A stretch of DNA of 64,000 nucleotides, from contig BNBH01000018.1 in the NCBI GenBank assembly GCA_014655195.1, positions 1 through 64,000 on the forward strand, written 5' to 3'. Shown here in pieces: positions 1-8,065 of the stretch. Source of the stretch: Streptomyces cellulosae (GTDB taxonomy: Bacteria; Actinomycetota; Actinomycetes; Streptomycetales; Streptomycetaceae). Positions within the stretch are counted from its first letter, which is position 1, and each line of letters starts with the position of its first letter. The notes beneath the pieces are model-generated. The model saw only the letters and a program-made list of their open reading frames with translations. It did not search any database and was not told the DNA's origin. The translations under genes and the position numbers were made by a program.

Positions 1-84
1 AGACGACTGGGTTGATAGGCCGGATATGGAAGCACGGTAACGTGTGGAGTTGACCGGTACTAATAGGCCGAGGGCTTGTCCTCA
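1..84 (+). rRNA. 23S ribosomal RNA, 3' end (partial)
   Basis: The window opens inside the last ~85 nt of a large-subunit rRNA gene. The stretch with 'ggtactaataggccgag' is the universally conserved 3' terminal helix region of bacterial 23S rRNA. The exact 3' end is estimated; about 100 nt of spacer separate it from the 5S gene, with no tRNA in that spacer. Confidence 0.9.
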
Positions 85-185
85 GTTGCTCGCGTCCACT
101 GTGTTAGTTCTGAGACAACGACCGTTGTCGGCTTTGAGTAGAACGCATAACAGAAGAGTGTGCTTGTTCGCTCGAAACCATTAGG

Positions 186-304
186 GTTTCGGTGGTCATA
201 GCGTAGGGGAAACGCCCGGTTACATTCCGAACCCGGAAGCTAAGCCTTACAGCGCCGATGGTACTGCAGGGGGGACCCTGTGGGAGAGTAGGACGCCGCC
301 GAAC
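186..304 (+). rRNA. 5S ribosomal RNA
   Basis: About 119 nt with the canonical 5S layout. The 5' 'gtttcggtgg' pairs with the 3' 'ccgccgaac' to form helix I. The loop-A/loop-B core 'acattccgaacccggaag' and the 'gtgggagagtagg' segment are both present. It is the last gene of an rrn operon that extends out of the window to the left. Confidence 0.95.
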
Positions 305-313
305 AATCTTTGG

Positions 314-360
314 AAGGACCCCTGGTCGCCAGCGTTCAGCTGGGGCCAGGGGTCCTTTTT
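314..360 (+). terminator. rrn operon terminator
   Basis: Perfect 12-bp inverted repeat (314-325 with 346-357) around a 20-nt loop, followed by a run of T (356-360), ten bases after the 5S gene. This is a textbook intrinsic terminator ending the rRNA operon. Confidence 0.9.
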
Positions 361-397
361 GTATTTATGCTTGCAGTACCCGAGACAGGAGTCACCG

Positions 398-2206
398 ATG
401 TCCACCAACTCTCCCGACGACCGACCGGAGCGCGACCAGCGCCGACGGGACAGTGGTGACCGCTCGGACCGTGGCGGCCAGCGCGGCGGCCCCCGTCGCG
501 GCAACGACCGGGACCGTGGCAGCTTCCGCAGGGACGGCGACCGTCCCCCCTTCCGCCGCGACGACCGCGACCGGGACCGTGATCGCGATCGCTCCAGCGA
601 CCGTGACCGCAGCGGCGGCCGGCCCGAGCGCGGCGGTTTCCGGGGACGCGACGACAACCGCGACAACCGCGGGGGCGACCGCGGCGGGTACCGCGGCCGC
701 GACGACCGCAGGGATGACCGGCGTGACGACCGGCGGGATGACCGCCGTGACGATCGGCGCGACGACCGGGACCGTGGCGGTTACCGCGGCCGTGACGACG
801 ACCGTGGTGACCGCGGTGGCTTCCGCCGTGACGACGACCGTGGTGACCGCGGTGGCTTCCGCCGTGACGACAACCGTGGTGACCGCGGTGGCTTCCGCCG
901 TGACGACAACCGTGGTGACCGCGGCGGTTTCCGCCGTGACGACAACCGTGGCGACCGTGGCGGCTTCCGTCGCGACGACGACCGCGGGTACGGCCGCCGC
1001 GACGACCGCAGGGATGACCGGCGTGACGACCGGCGGGATGACCGGCGTGACGATCGGCGCGACGACCGGGACCGTGGCGGCTACCGCGGCCGTTCCGACG
1101 ACCGTGGTGACCGCGGTGGCTTCCGCCGTGACGACAACCGCGGCGACCGCGGCGGCTTCCGTGGCCGCGACGACCGTCCCGAGCGCGGCGACCGCGACCG
1201 CGGTGGCTTCCGGCGCGGCGGCGACAGCCGTACCGAGACCCGTGGTGGCGACCGCGACTCCCGCGGTGGCGGCTTCCGGCGTGACGATCGCGACCGGGGC
1301 GACCGTGGTGGCTTCCGTGGCCGCGACGACCGTGACCGTGGGCGCGGGCCGCGTCGTGACGACCGTGGTGGCCGTCCCGGTGGGTACCGTGGGCGCGACG
1401 ACCGCCAGGGCGGCGGCCGGTTCCGGGACGAGCGGGACCGCGACCGCGAGCCCATCAAGCGGCTGCCGATCCCCGAGGACGTCACCGGCGAGGAGATCGA
1501 CAAGGACGTCCGGCAGGAGTTGCAGAGCCTGCCCAAGACGCTCGCCGAGGACGTCGCCAAGAACCTGGTGATGGTCGCCCGGCTCATCGACGAGGACCCC
1601 GAGCGCGCCTACGCCTACTCCCGTATCGCCCTGCGGCTCGCCTCGCGCGTGGCCGCCGTGCGGGAGGCCGCCGGGTTCGCCGCGTACGCGACGCAGAAGT
1701 ACGCGGAGGCCCTCGCCGAGTTCCGTGCCGCGCGGCGGATGACCGGGACCGTGGAACTGTGGCCGCTGATGGCGGACTGCGAGCGCGGGCTCGGTCGGCC
1801 GGAGAAGGCGCTGGACATGGCCGGCGCGCCCGAGGTGCAGAAGCTGGACAAGGCCGGTCAGGTCGAGATGCGGCTCGTCGCGGCCGGCGCCCGGCGTGAC
1901 ATGGGCCAGCTGGACGCGGCCATCGTCACCCTGCAGAGCCCCGAGCTGGCGTCGAACTCCGTGCAGCCGTGGACCGCGCGTCTGCGGTACGCGTACGCCG
2001 ACGCGCTGCTCGCCGCCGGCCGTGAGGGCGAGGCGCGCGAGTGGTTCGCCAAGGCCGTCGAGGCCGACCGGGACGGCAGCACCGACGCCTCCGACCGGCT
2101 CGCCGAACTGGACGGCGTGGAGTTCATGGACGCCCTCGTCGAGGACGAGGACCAGGACGCCGCCGCCCGTGACGAGCAGGGCGCGCAGGACGAGGACAAG
2201 GACTGA
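398..2206 (+). CDS. Arg/Asp/Gly-repeat protein with C-terminal TPR-like helical domain
   Basis: 602 codons. The ATG at 398 is preceded by 'acaggag', so upstream in-frame ATGs (from 359) inside the terminator region are unlikely starts. Residues ~10-350 are almost entirely R, D and G, built from RRDD tetrads, 12-residue units of the RDDNRGDRGGFR type and RGG/GYRGRDD units, so this part is intrinsically disordered and resembles eukaryotic RGG-box RNA-binding tails. Residues ~360-575 are Ala-rich amphipathic helices with TPR-like spacing. The last ~25 residues are acidic. Function is unknown; the position right after the rrn operon and the RGG-like composition make RNA binding a reasonable inference, not a demonstrated one. 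It ends at a bidirectional terminator. Confidence 0.85.
   Translation: MSTNSPDDRPERDQRRRDSGDRSDRGGQRGGPRRGNDRDRGSFRRDGDRPPFRRDDRDRDRDRDRSSDRDRSGGRPERGGFRGRDDNRDNRGGDRGGYRGRDDRRDDRRDDRRDDRRDDRRDDRDRGGYRGRDDDRGDRGGFRRDDDRGDRGGFRRDDNRGDRGGFRRDDNRGDRGGFRRDDNRGDRGGFRRDDDRGYGRRDDRRDDRRDDRRDDRRDDRRDDRDRGGYRGRSDDRGDRGGFRRDDNRGDRGGFRGRDDRPERGDRDRGGFRRGGDSRTETRGGDRDSRGGGFRRDDRDRGDRGGFRGRDDRDRGRGPRRDDRGGRPGGYRGRDDRQGGGRFRDERDRDREPIKRLPIPEDVTGEEIDKDVRQELQSLPKTLAEDVAKNLVMVARLIDEDPERAYAYSRIALRLASRVAAVREAAGFAAYATQKYAEALAEFRAARRMTGTVELWPLMADCERGLGRPEKALDMAGAPEVQKLDKAGQVEMRLVAAGARRDMGQLDAAIVTLQSPELASNSVQPWTARLRYAYADALLAAGREGEAREWFAKAVEADRDGSTDASDRLAELDGVEFMDALVEDEDQDAAARDEQGAQDEDKD
560..1440 (+). repeat. In-gene tandem and duplicated repeat tract
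   Basis: The coding tract for the RDD/RGG region is built from degenerate 12-bp (RRDD) and 36-bp (RDDNRGDRGGFR-type) units. Superimposed on this, the block at 701-780 recurs at 1001-1080 with a single difference, exactly 300 bp (100 codons) later, and similarity continues to about 840/1140. The low codon complexity also opens long spurious frames on both strands. Confidence 0.85.
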
Positions 2207-2237
2207 CGTCCTCGCCGTACCACGCACATGACAGAGA

Positions 2238-2275
2238 GGGGGCGGGCCCCGGCGATCAAGCCGGGGCCCGCCCCC
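2238..2275. terminator. Bidirectional terminator between convergent genes
   Basis: Perfect 15-bp GC inverted repeat (2238-2252 / 2261-2275) with an 8-nt loop, between the stop at 2206 and the stop of the convergent gene at 2295. The reverse-strand and forward-strand copies are equally good, so it can serve both genes. Confidence 0.85.
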
Positions 2276-2294
2276 TTCTCGTATGTCCGGACGC

Positions 2295-3587
2295 TCAGAG
2301 ATCCAGCGCGCGCAGCACCAGGCCCGACGCCGGCTTCGGGCCGAACGACGTCGACTTGCGGGGCATCGTCACCCCCTGGCGGGCGAGATCGCGCACCACG
2401 TCCTCGTGCACCGGGTGCATCAGCACCGCCGTACCGCCGTCACGTCGGGCCTTGTCCACCGTCGCCGCCGTGTCGTGGATGTACGCGATGTGGGCGGAGT
2501 CGTCGGGGACGCGCCAGACGTGGTCGAGGAGCGTGGCGTGCAGGACGGTCGCGTCCAGGGTGCGCCAGGCCTCCGGGCGGTCCGCCGGCACCGTGCGGTC
2601 CAGGAGCGCGGGGTCGGGCCGGTCGACCAGGTGGAAGGCGCCGTCGTCCCCCGTGAGGAGGAACGCGTTGCCGTCCTCCGCCGCCTCGGCCAGTGCGTCC
2701 ATCGCCCGCTGCGGCGGCACGTCCAGGCGGCGGACGCGGAAGGAGCCGTCCAGCGCCTTCAGGGCCTTGGCGACCGGCAGGTCGTGCAGGAATCGGTGGA
2801 TGGCGCGGACCCGCAGCGGATAACGGGTCGTGTCGACCAGGAGGACCAGGCCGTGGTCCCAGGGGCTGGGGGAGGGGTGCTCCGCGCGTAGCCGGCGGTA
2901 GGTCGCCCAGCGGTGGTGACCGTCGGCGATCAGGGCCTGGTGGGCGGAGAGCTCGTCGCGGACCACGGCCAGATCGGATGGGTCGGTGACCGACCACAGG
3001 CGGTGGTGGACGCCGTCCTCCGTGGTGGTCGCCAGGAGCGGCGGCTGTTCGGCCGTGCGCTCGATCAGGCCGGCCGTGCCCGCCGTCGTGCCGTCGCCCC
3101 GGTAGGTGAGGAGCAGCGGCTCCAGGTTGGCGCTGGTCGCGCGCATGAGGTCCGCGCGGTCCGCGACGACGTGCGGCATGACGTCCTCGTGCGGGAGCAC
3201 CAGCCGCTCCTCCGGTTCGGAGACGCGCAGTGCGCCGATCACGCCGCGCTGCACCAGGCCGTCGCCGTCGCGCTGCTCGTAGACGTACAGGCCGGGTTCG
3301 GGGTCGGGGGTGAGGACGCCCTCGGCGCGCCAGCGGCGGAGCGTCTCGGCGGCCTGGGCGTTGCGCTCGGCGGGCGTGCCGGCCTCGGGCAGGATCAGCC
3401 GGACGATGTTGTACGGGTCGGCGGACTGGAGATGGTGCAGGCCGTCGGGGCGGACCACGACGTCGTAGGGCGGGGATGTCACGGCGGCCAGGCTGCCGAC
3501 CCGGTCCGGGTCGTACCGAAGGCCTCGGAACGGGGTGAGTTCCAGCCCTCGGGGCGCCGTTGCCGTCGAGTGACCTGCAGAGTTCAT
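2295..3587 (-). CDS. DUF1015 family protein
   Basis: 430 residues. The start is the ATG whose complement lies at 3585-3587 (MNSAGHSTATAPRG...). The N-terminal 'TPFRGLRYDPDRVG' and 'TSPPYDVV' and the later 'IADGHHRWATYRRLR' are hallmarks of the DUF1015 family, whose biochemical role is not established. No signal peptide or membrane segment is visible, so it is cytoplasmic. It is divergent from the HAD phosphatase at 3660 with only 72 bp between the start codons, so the two promoters must overlap. It converges on the RDD-repeat gene across a strong terminator. Confidence 0.85.
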   Translation of the reverse strand: MNSAGHSTATAPRGLELTPFRGLRYDPDRVGSLAAVTSPPYDVVVRPDGLHHLQSADPYNIVRLILPEAGTPAERNAQAAETLRRWRAEGVLTPDPEPGLYVYEQRDGDGLVQRGVIGALRVSEPEERLVLPHEDVMPHVVADRADLMRATSANLEPLLLTYRGDGTTAGTAGLIERTAEQPPLLATTTEDGVHHRLWSVTDPSDLAVVRDELSAHQALIADGHHRWATYRRLRAEHPSPSPWDHGLVLLVDTTRYPLRVRAIHRFLHDLPVAKALKALDGSFRVRRLDVPPQRAMDALAEAAEDGNAFLLTGDDGAFHLVDRPDPALLDRTVPADRPEAWRTLDATVLHATLLDHVWRVPDDSAHIAYIHDTAATVDKARRDGGTAVLMHPVHEDVVRDLARQGVTMPRKSTSFGPKPASGLVLRALDL

Positions 3588-3659
3588 CCCGGCATCGTAC
3601 GGGTGTCGGTCCCATGGGGGATGATCGGGGGAAAGCCGTCGAACGAGGAGCGATGCGGA

Positions 3660-4688
3660 ATGAGCCGGAGCGTCAGGACGAGGCCCGAGGGCAGTGGGCA
3701 GGCCCTGAGCGAGGCGTACGACACGGCGCTGCTCGACCTCGACGGAGTGGTGTACGCGGGCGGTGAGGCCATCGACCACGCGGTGCCGTCCCTTGCCGCG
3801 GCGCGCGACGGCGGGATGCGTCTCGCGTACGTCACCAACAACGCGCTGCGCACGCCCGACGCCGTCGCCGCGCATCTGACCGAGCTGGGCATACCGGCCG
3901 AGGCCGGTGACGTCATCACCTCCGCGCAGGCGGTGGCGCGGCTCATCGCCGACCAGGTGCCGCAGGGCTCCCGGGTGCTCGTGGTGGGCGGCGAGGGCCT
4001 GCGGGTGGCGCTGCGCGAGCGCGGTCTGGTGCCGGTGGAGTCGGCGGACGACGACCCGGCGGCGGTCGTGCAGGGGTACGGCGGTCCGGAGCTGACGTGG
4101 GGCCGCTTCGCCGAGGCGTCCTACGCGGTCGCGCGCGGGGTGCCGTGGTTCGCGTCCAACACCGACCTGACGATCCCCAGCGGCCGGGGCATCGCGCCCG
4201 GCAACGGCGCGGCCGTGGAGGTCGTGCGGATCGCCACCGGCGCCGAGCCGCAGGTGGCGGGCAAGCCGCTGCCGCCGATGCACCGCGAGACGATCCTGCG
4301 TACGGGCGCCGAGCGGCCGCTGGTGGTGGGGGACCGGCTGGACACGGACATCGAGGGCGCGTTCAACGGCGGGGTGGATTCGCTGCTGGTGCTCACCGGG
4401 GTGACCGACGGCGCGCAGCTGGTGGCGGCGCCGCCGCACCACCGGCCGACGTACGTGGACGCCGATCTGCGGGGGCTGCTCACCGGGCAGCCCGAGGTCG
4501 TCGAGGGCGGCGGAGCCTTCCGGTGCGGCGGGTGGACGGCGGCGGCCGGCGCCGGGCGGCTGGAGCTGGACGGGGACGGCGCGCCGGTGGACGGGCTGCG
4601 GGCGCTGTGCGCGGCGGCCTGGACGGCGGCCGGCGAGGAGGCGTGCGGGCTGGACGCGGAGAAGGCGCTGGCCAGGCTGGGAGTCTGA
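3660..4688 (+). CDS. HAD-superfamily (NagD-like) hydrolase
   Basis: 342 residues; ATG at 3660 with GAGGAG about 9 nt upstream. HAD motif I is D26-L-D28 in 'LLDLDGVVYAGG'. Motif II is in 'LAYVTNNALRTP', the motif III lysine in 'AGKPLPPMH' and motif IV in 'VVGDRLDTDI'. The C2-type cap and the 'GVVYAG' motif place it with NagD / p-nitrophenylphosphatase-type sugar-phosphate or nucleotide phosphatases. The substrate cannot be read from sequence. It is divergently arranged with the DUF1015 gene. The downstream iron transporter has its own iron box, so this gene is probably not part of that regulon. Confidence 0.88.
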   Translation: MSRSVRTRPEGSGQALSEAYDTALLDLDGVVYAGGEAIDHAVPSLAAARDGGMRLAYVTNNALRTPDAVAAHLTELGIPAEAGDVITSAQAVARLIADQVPQGSRVLVVGGEGLRVALRERGLVPVESADDDPAAVVQGYGGPELTWGRFAEASYAVARGVPWFASNTDLTIPSGRGIAPGNGAAVEVVRIATGAEPQVAGKPLPPMHRETILRTGAERPLVVGDRLDTDIEGAFNGGVDSLLVLTGVTDGAQLVAAPPHHRPTYVDADLRGLLTGQPEVVEGGGAFRCGGWTAAAGAGRLELDGDGAPVDGLRALCAAAWTAAGEEACGLDAEKALARLGV

Positions 4689-4720
4689 CGGTCTGCCGGG
4701 AACCGGATCTTGATCGATTT

Positions 4721-4739
4721 GGAGGATAGGCTAACCTAA
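4721..4739 (+). promoter_or_regulatory. Iron box (DmdR/DtxR-type operator)
   Basis: The 19-bp site 'ggaggataggctaacctaa' matches the actinobacterial DtxR/DmdR iron-box consensus TTAGGTTAGGCTAACCTAA at 16 of 19 positions, including the whole right half. It ends four bases before the GTG start of the first permease gene, so Fe2+-loaded DmdR would block the promoter or the very start of the transcript. Confidence 0.85.
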
Positions 4740-4743
4740 CCGG

Positions 4744-5787
4744 GTGTTGGTCGAGAGTCCCCCCGAACAGCGCGCGGAGACCGCCTCCGCGCTCCCCGGC
4801 CGCCGGGCGCTGCGCGCGGCCGGTCTGCTCGCGTCCCTCGCGGTCCTGGTGCTCGTCGCGCTGGCGAGCATCGCGGTCGGCGCGAAGGAGCTGTCCCTGG
4901 GGCAGGTGTGGCACGGGCTGTTCGACGCGTCGGGCACCTACGCCGACACCGTGGTGTCCGACCGGCTGTCCCGCACCCTGCTCGGTCTGCTCGCCGGCGC
5001 CGCCCTCGGTCTCGCCGGGGCCGTGCTGCAGGCGCTCACCCGCAACCCGCTGGCCGACCCGGGGCTCCTCGGCCTGAACGCGGGCGCCTCCGCCGCGGTC
5101 GTCACCGCCATCACCTTCTTCGGCGTCACCTCCCTGTCCGGATATGTGTGGTTCGCGTTCTTCGGGGCAGCGGCCGTCGGCGCGATCGTGTGGTTCCTCG
5201 GCGGACGCCGGGGCGCCACCCCCGTACGGCTGGTGCTCGCCGGCACGGCCATCAGCGCCGCGCTGTACGGCTACCTCCAGGCCGTGATGATCCTCGACGA
5301 CGCCGCCCTCGGCCGGATGCGCTTCTGGACGGTCGGCTCGCTCGGCTCCGGCAGCGACGAGGCCGTCATGCAGGTGGTGCCGTTCCTGGTCGTCGGCAGC
5401 GTGCTGGCGCTGCTGCTCGCCCGGCCGCTGAACGCCATGGCCATGGGCGACGACACCGCCAAGGCGCTCGGCGCCGACCTCAACCGCACCCGCGCGCTGT
5501 CCATGCTCGTCGCGACGATGCTCAGCGGCGCCGCCACCGCCGCGTGCGGTCCGATCGTCTTCGTCGGCCTGATGGTGCCGCACGTGGTGCGGTCCTTCAC
5601 CGGGCCCGACCAGCGCTGGATCCTGCCGTACGCGGCGGTCCTGTCGCCGGTGCTGCTGCTCGGCGCGGACGTGCTCGGCCGCGTCGTTGCCCGGCCCGCC
5701 GAACTCCAGGTGGGCATCGTCACCGCGATCATCGGCGGCCCGGTGTTCATTCTTCTCGTACGACGGCGGAGGACGGCCCAGCTGTGA
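4744..5787 (+). CDS. FecCD-family iron-siderophore ABC transporter permease
   Basis: 347 residues, GTG start. This is a BtuC/FecCD-type integral membrane subunit. The N-terminal hydrophobic helix follows ~25 polar residues. Conserved blocks 'LSRTLLGLLAGAALGLAGAVLQ' (shortened here), 'TRNPLADPGLLGLNAGA' and 'GPIVFVGLMVPHVVR' are present. About nine or ten membrane helices are expected. No Shine-Dalgarno sequence lies between the iron box and the start, which suggests a leaderless transcript. The stop overlaps the start of the second permease by 4 bp (GTGA). Predicted role: importing ferric siderophore across the membrane with the products of the next two genes. Confidence 0.92.
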   Translation: MLVESPPEQRAETASALPGRRALRAAGLLASLAVLVLVALASIAVGAKELSLGQVWHGLFDASGTYADTVVSDRLSRTLLGLLAGAALGLAGAVLQALTRNPLADPGLLGLNAGASAAVVTAITFFGVTSLSGYVWFAFFGAAAVGAIVWFLGGRRGATPVRLVLAGTAISAALYGYLQAVMILDDAALGRMRFWTVGSLGSGSDEAVMQVVPFLVVGSVLALLLARPLNAMAMGDDTAKALGADLNRTRALSMLVATMLSGAATAACGPIVFVGLMVPHVVRSFTGPDQRWILPYAAVLSPVLLLGADVLGRVVARPAELQVGIVTAIIGGPVFILLVRRRRTAQL

Positions 5788-6821
5788 AGACCAACCGTGC
5801 GGTGCGCATCCCGGGCGGCCTCTCGGTCCGGCTGGACGTGCGCGCCCTCACCGTCGTCCTGCTGCTGATTCTGCTGGCGCTCGGCGCGAGCGTCCTGCTC
5901 ATCGGCACCGGCGACTTCCCGATGTCCGCCTCCGACGTGCTGACCACCCTCGTCGGGCAGGGCAACGAGGGGCAGGAGTTCATCGTCACCGAGCTGCGGC
6001 TCCCGCGGGTACTGGTCGGCCTCCTGGTCGGCGCCTCCCTCGGAATCGGCGGCGCCCTCTTCCAGACGATCTCCCGCAACCCGCTCGGCAGCCCCGACAT
6101 CCTGGGCCTCGGCCAGGGCGCCACCGCCGGCGCGCTCACCGTCATCGTGCTGTTCTCCGGCACCGCCAACCAGGTCGCCCTCGGCGCGCTCGCCGGCGGT
6201 CTGCTCACCGGCACCGCCATCTACGTCCTCGCCTGGAAACGGGGCGTGCACGGCTACCGGCTGGTGCTGGTCGGCATCGGCGTCTCCGCCGTCGTCACCG
6301 CCGTCAACGGCTATCTGCTCACCAAGTCCGACATCGTCGACGCCGCCCGCGCGGTCGTGTGGATGACCGGGTCCCTCGACGGGCGCGACTGGGACCAGGT
6401 GTGGCCGCTGCTCGCGCTGTGCGCCGTCCTCGTCCCCGTCGTCCTCGCCAACTCCCGCGCCCTGCGCATGACGGAGATGGGCGACGACGTGTCCAACGCC
6501 CTCGGCGTGCGCGTCGAGCGGCTGCGGCTGGTGCTGATGCTGTCCGCCGTGCTGCTCACCGCGTCCGCGACCGCCGCCGCCGGACCCGTCAGCTTCGTCG
6601 CGCTCACCGCGCCGCAGCTCGCCCGGCGCCTCACCCGGTCGCCCGGACCGAACCTGGTCGCCTCGATGTGCATGGGCGCGGCCCTGCTGGTCCTCGCCGA
6701 CGTCCTCTCCCAGCGGGCGTTCGGCGCCGAGCAGCTCCCCGTGGGCGTGGTCACCGGCGTCCTCGGCGGCGTCTACCTGCTGTGGCTGCTGGTCACCGAG
6801 CGCAGGGCGGGCCGGATATGA
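5784..6821 (+). CDS. FecCD-family iron-siderophore ABC transporter permease (second subunit)
   Basis: 345 residues; GTG at 5784 overlaps the previous stop (GTGA), indicating translational coupling. Same BtuC/FecCD fold as its neighbour: 'LRLPRVLVGLLVGASLGIGG', 'SRNPLGSPDILGLGQGA' and 'GPVSFVALTAPQLARRL' are present, with a hydrophobic first helix at residues ~18-38. With the upstream permease it probably forms a FepD/FepG-like heterodimeric channel. The stop overlaps the ATPase start (ATGA at 6818-6821). Regulation is inherited from the iron box at 4721-4739. Confidence 0.92.
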   Translation: MKTNRAVRIPGGLSVRLDVRALTVVLLLILLALGASVLLIGTGDFPMSASDVLTTLVGQGNEGQEFIVTELRLPRVLVGLLVGASLGIGGALFQTISRNPLGSPDILGLGQGATAGALTVIVLFSGTANQVALGALAGGLLTGTAIYVLAWKRGVHGYRLVLVGIGVSAVVTAVNGYLLTKSDIVDAARAVVWMTGSLDGRDWDQVWPLLALCAVLVPVVLANSRALRMTEMGDDVSNALGVRVERLRLVLMLSAVLLTASATAAAGPVSFVALTAPQLARRLTRSPGPNLVASMCMGAALLVLADVLSQRAFGAEQLPVGVVTGVLGGVYLLWLLVTERRAGRI

Positions 6822-7669
6822 GCGGCGCCGAGAACACGAACACCCGAAGGAGCACCGTGAACCGTCTCTCCGCCGAGAACGTCACCCTGGCCTACGACCA
6901 GCGGGTCATCGCCGAACAGCTGTCGGTGGAGATCCCGGACCACTCCTTCACCGTCGTCGTCGGCCCCAACGCCTGCGGCAAGTCCACCCTGCTGCGCGCC
7001 CTGTCCCGCATGCTCAAGCCGAGCGCGGGCCGCGTGCTGCTCGACGGGCAGGCCATCCACTCCCTGCCCGCCAAGAAGGTCGCCCGCACCCTCGGCCTGC
7101 TGCCCCAGTCGTCCATCGCGCCCGACGGCATCACCGTCGGCGACCTGGTCGCGCGCGGCCGGTACCCGCACCAGAGCCTGCTGCGCCAGTGGTCCCCCGA
7201 GGACGAGCGGGTCGTGCGGGAGTCGATGGCCCGCACCGGCGTCGCCGACCTCGCCGAGCGCTACGTCGACGAGCTGTCCGGAGGGCAGCGGCAGCGCGTG
7301 TGGATCGCCATGGCGCTGGCCCAGGAGACGCCGCTGCTGCTGCTCGACGAGCCGACCACCTACCTGGACATCCAGCACCAGATCGACGTCCTCGACCTCT
7401 GCGCCGACCTTCACGAGGAGCAGGGCCGCACCCTCGTCGCCGTGCTGCACGACCTCAATCACGCCGCCCGCTACGCCACCCACCTCGTCGCCCTGCGCGA
7501 GGGCCGGGTCGTCGCGCAGGGCGCGCCCAAGGACATCGTCACCGCCGAACTGGTGGAGGAGGTGTTCGGGCTGCGCTGCCAGGTCATCGACGACCCCGAG
7601 ACGGGCACCCCGCTGGTCGTGCCGGCGGCCCGCGCGTCCCGGGTCAAGCAGGAGACCACGAAGGTCTGA
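6818..7669 (+). CDS. Iron-siderophore ABC transporter ATP-binding protein
   Basis: 283 residues from the coupled ATG at 6818. A GTG at 6857 with a strong AAGGAG just upstream would give a 270-residue protein beginning at NRLSAENV, and may be the real start. Walker A is 'GPNACGKST', the signature is 'LSGGQRQRVW', Walker B is 'LLLLDEPTTYLD' and the H-loop is in 'AVLHDLNHA'. This is a FepC/FhuC-type ATPase. No substrate-binding lipoprotein gene is present nearby, so the system must borrow one encoded elsewhere. It converges with the SCP2-like gene, with 6 bp between the stops. Confidence 0.93.
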   Translation: MSGAENTNTRRSTVNRLSAENVTLAYDQRVIAEQLSVEIPDHSFTVVVGPNACGKSTLLRALSRMLKPSAGRVLLDGQAIHSLPAKKVARTLGLLPQSSIAPDGITVGDLVARGRYPHQSLLRQWSPEDERVVRESMARTGVADLAERYVDELSGGQRQRVWIAMALAQETPLLLLDEPTTYLDIQHQIDVLDLCADLHEEQGRTLVAVLHDLNHAARYATHLVALREGRVVAQGAPKDIVTAELVEEVFGLRCQVIDDPETGTPLVVPAARASRVKQETTKV

Positions 7670-7675
7670 GGGACG

Positions 7676-8023
7676 TCAGAGGAGCTTCCGCAGCTGGAAC
7701 AGGTCGCGCAGACCCGCCTCCAGCCGCACCCGCCCCGAGGCCCACGCCCGCGCGAAGTGCAGCCCCCCGTCGACCAGGGCCACCAGGTCGTCGCCCGTCA
7801 TGGCGAGCCGTATCTGCGCCTTCTCGCGCGGCGGTCCAGGAAAGGTCTCCCGCACCTCGATCCGGCCGCCGGTGAGGCGGCCCGCGAAGGTCACGTCCAG
7901 GTCCGTGACGTGGCAGCTGACCGACCGTTCCATCGACGCCGCGGCGCGGACGTCGCCCTCGGCGTCGCCCATGCTGTCCGAAAACTTGTCGAGTGCCGCA
8001 CGGCACTCCTCGATCGTGGCCAT
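7676..8023 (-). CDS. SCP2 sterol-binding-domain-like protein
   Basis: 115 residues, ATG complement at 8021-8023. A single small domain: the middle section 'RSVSCHVTDLDVTFAGRL' and the closing 'DDLVALVDGGLHFARAWASGRVRLE' (shortened) follow the SCP2 pattern, in which a beta sheet closes over a hydrophobic tunnel. Family members bind lipids or acyl chains non-specifically; no ligand can be named. No signal peptide. It is divergent from the small gene at 8066, only 42 bp from start to start. Confidence 0.75.
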   Translation of the reverse strand: MATIEECRAALDKFSDSMGDAEGDVRAAASMERSVSCHVTDLDVTFAGRLTGGRIEVRETFPGPPREKAQIRLAMTGDDLVALVDGGLHFARAWASGRVRLEAGLRDLFQLRKLL

Positions 8024-8065
8024 CGCGCACGACGGTACCCCAGCCGTTCGCGGTAGCGTCGGGGC

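Noticed and set aside
258..1571. A 437-codon plus-strand frame and a 611-codon minus-strand frame overlapping the RDD-repeat gene
   Set aside because: They are by-products of the repetitive high-GC tract, are Thr/Ala/Val simple sequence with no RBS, and overlap the 5S gene or terminator; the RDD frame has a proper SD and folded C-terminus.
2440..3615. Arg/Pro/Gly-rich frames antisense or alternate to DUF1015, fec permease and nudix genes
   Set aside because: Typical high-GC shadow frames; no RBS and no domain, while the annotated frames carry clear family motifs.
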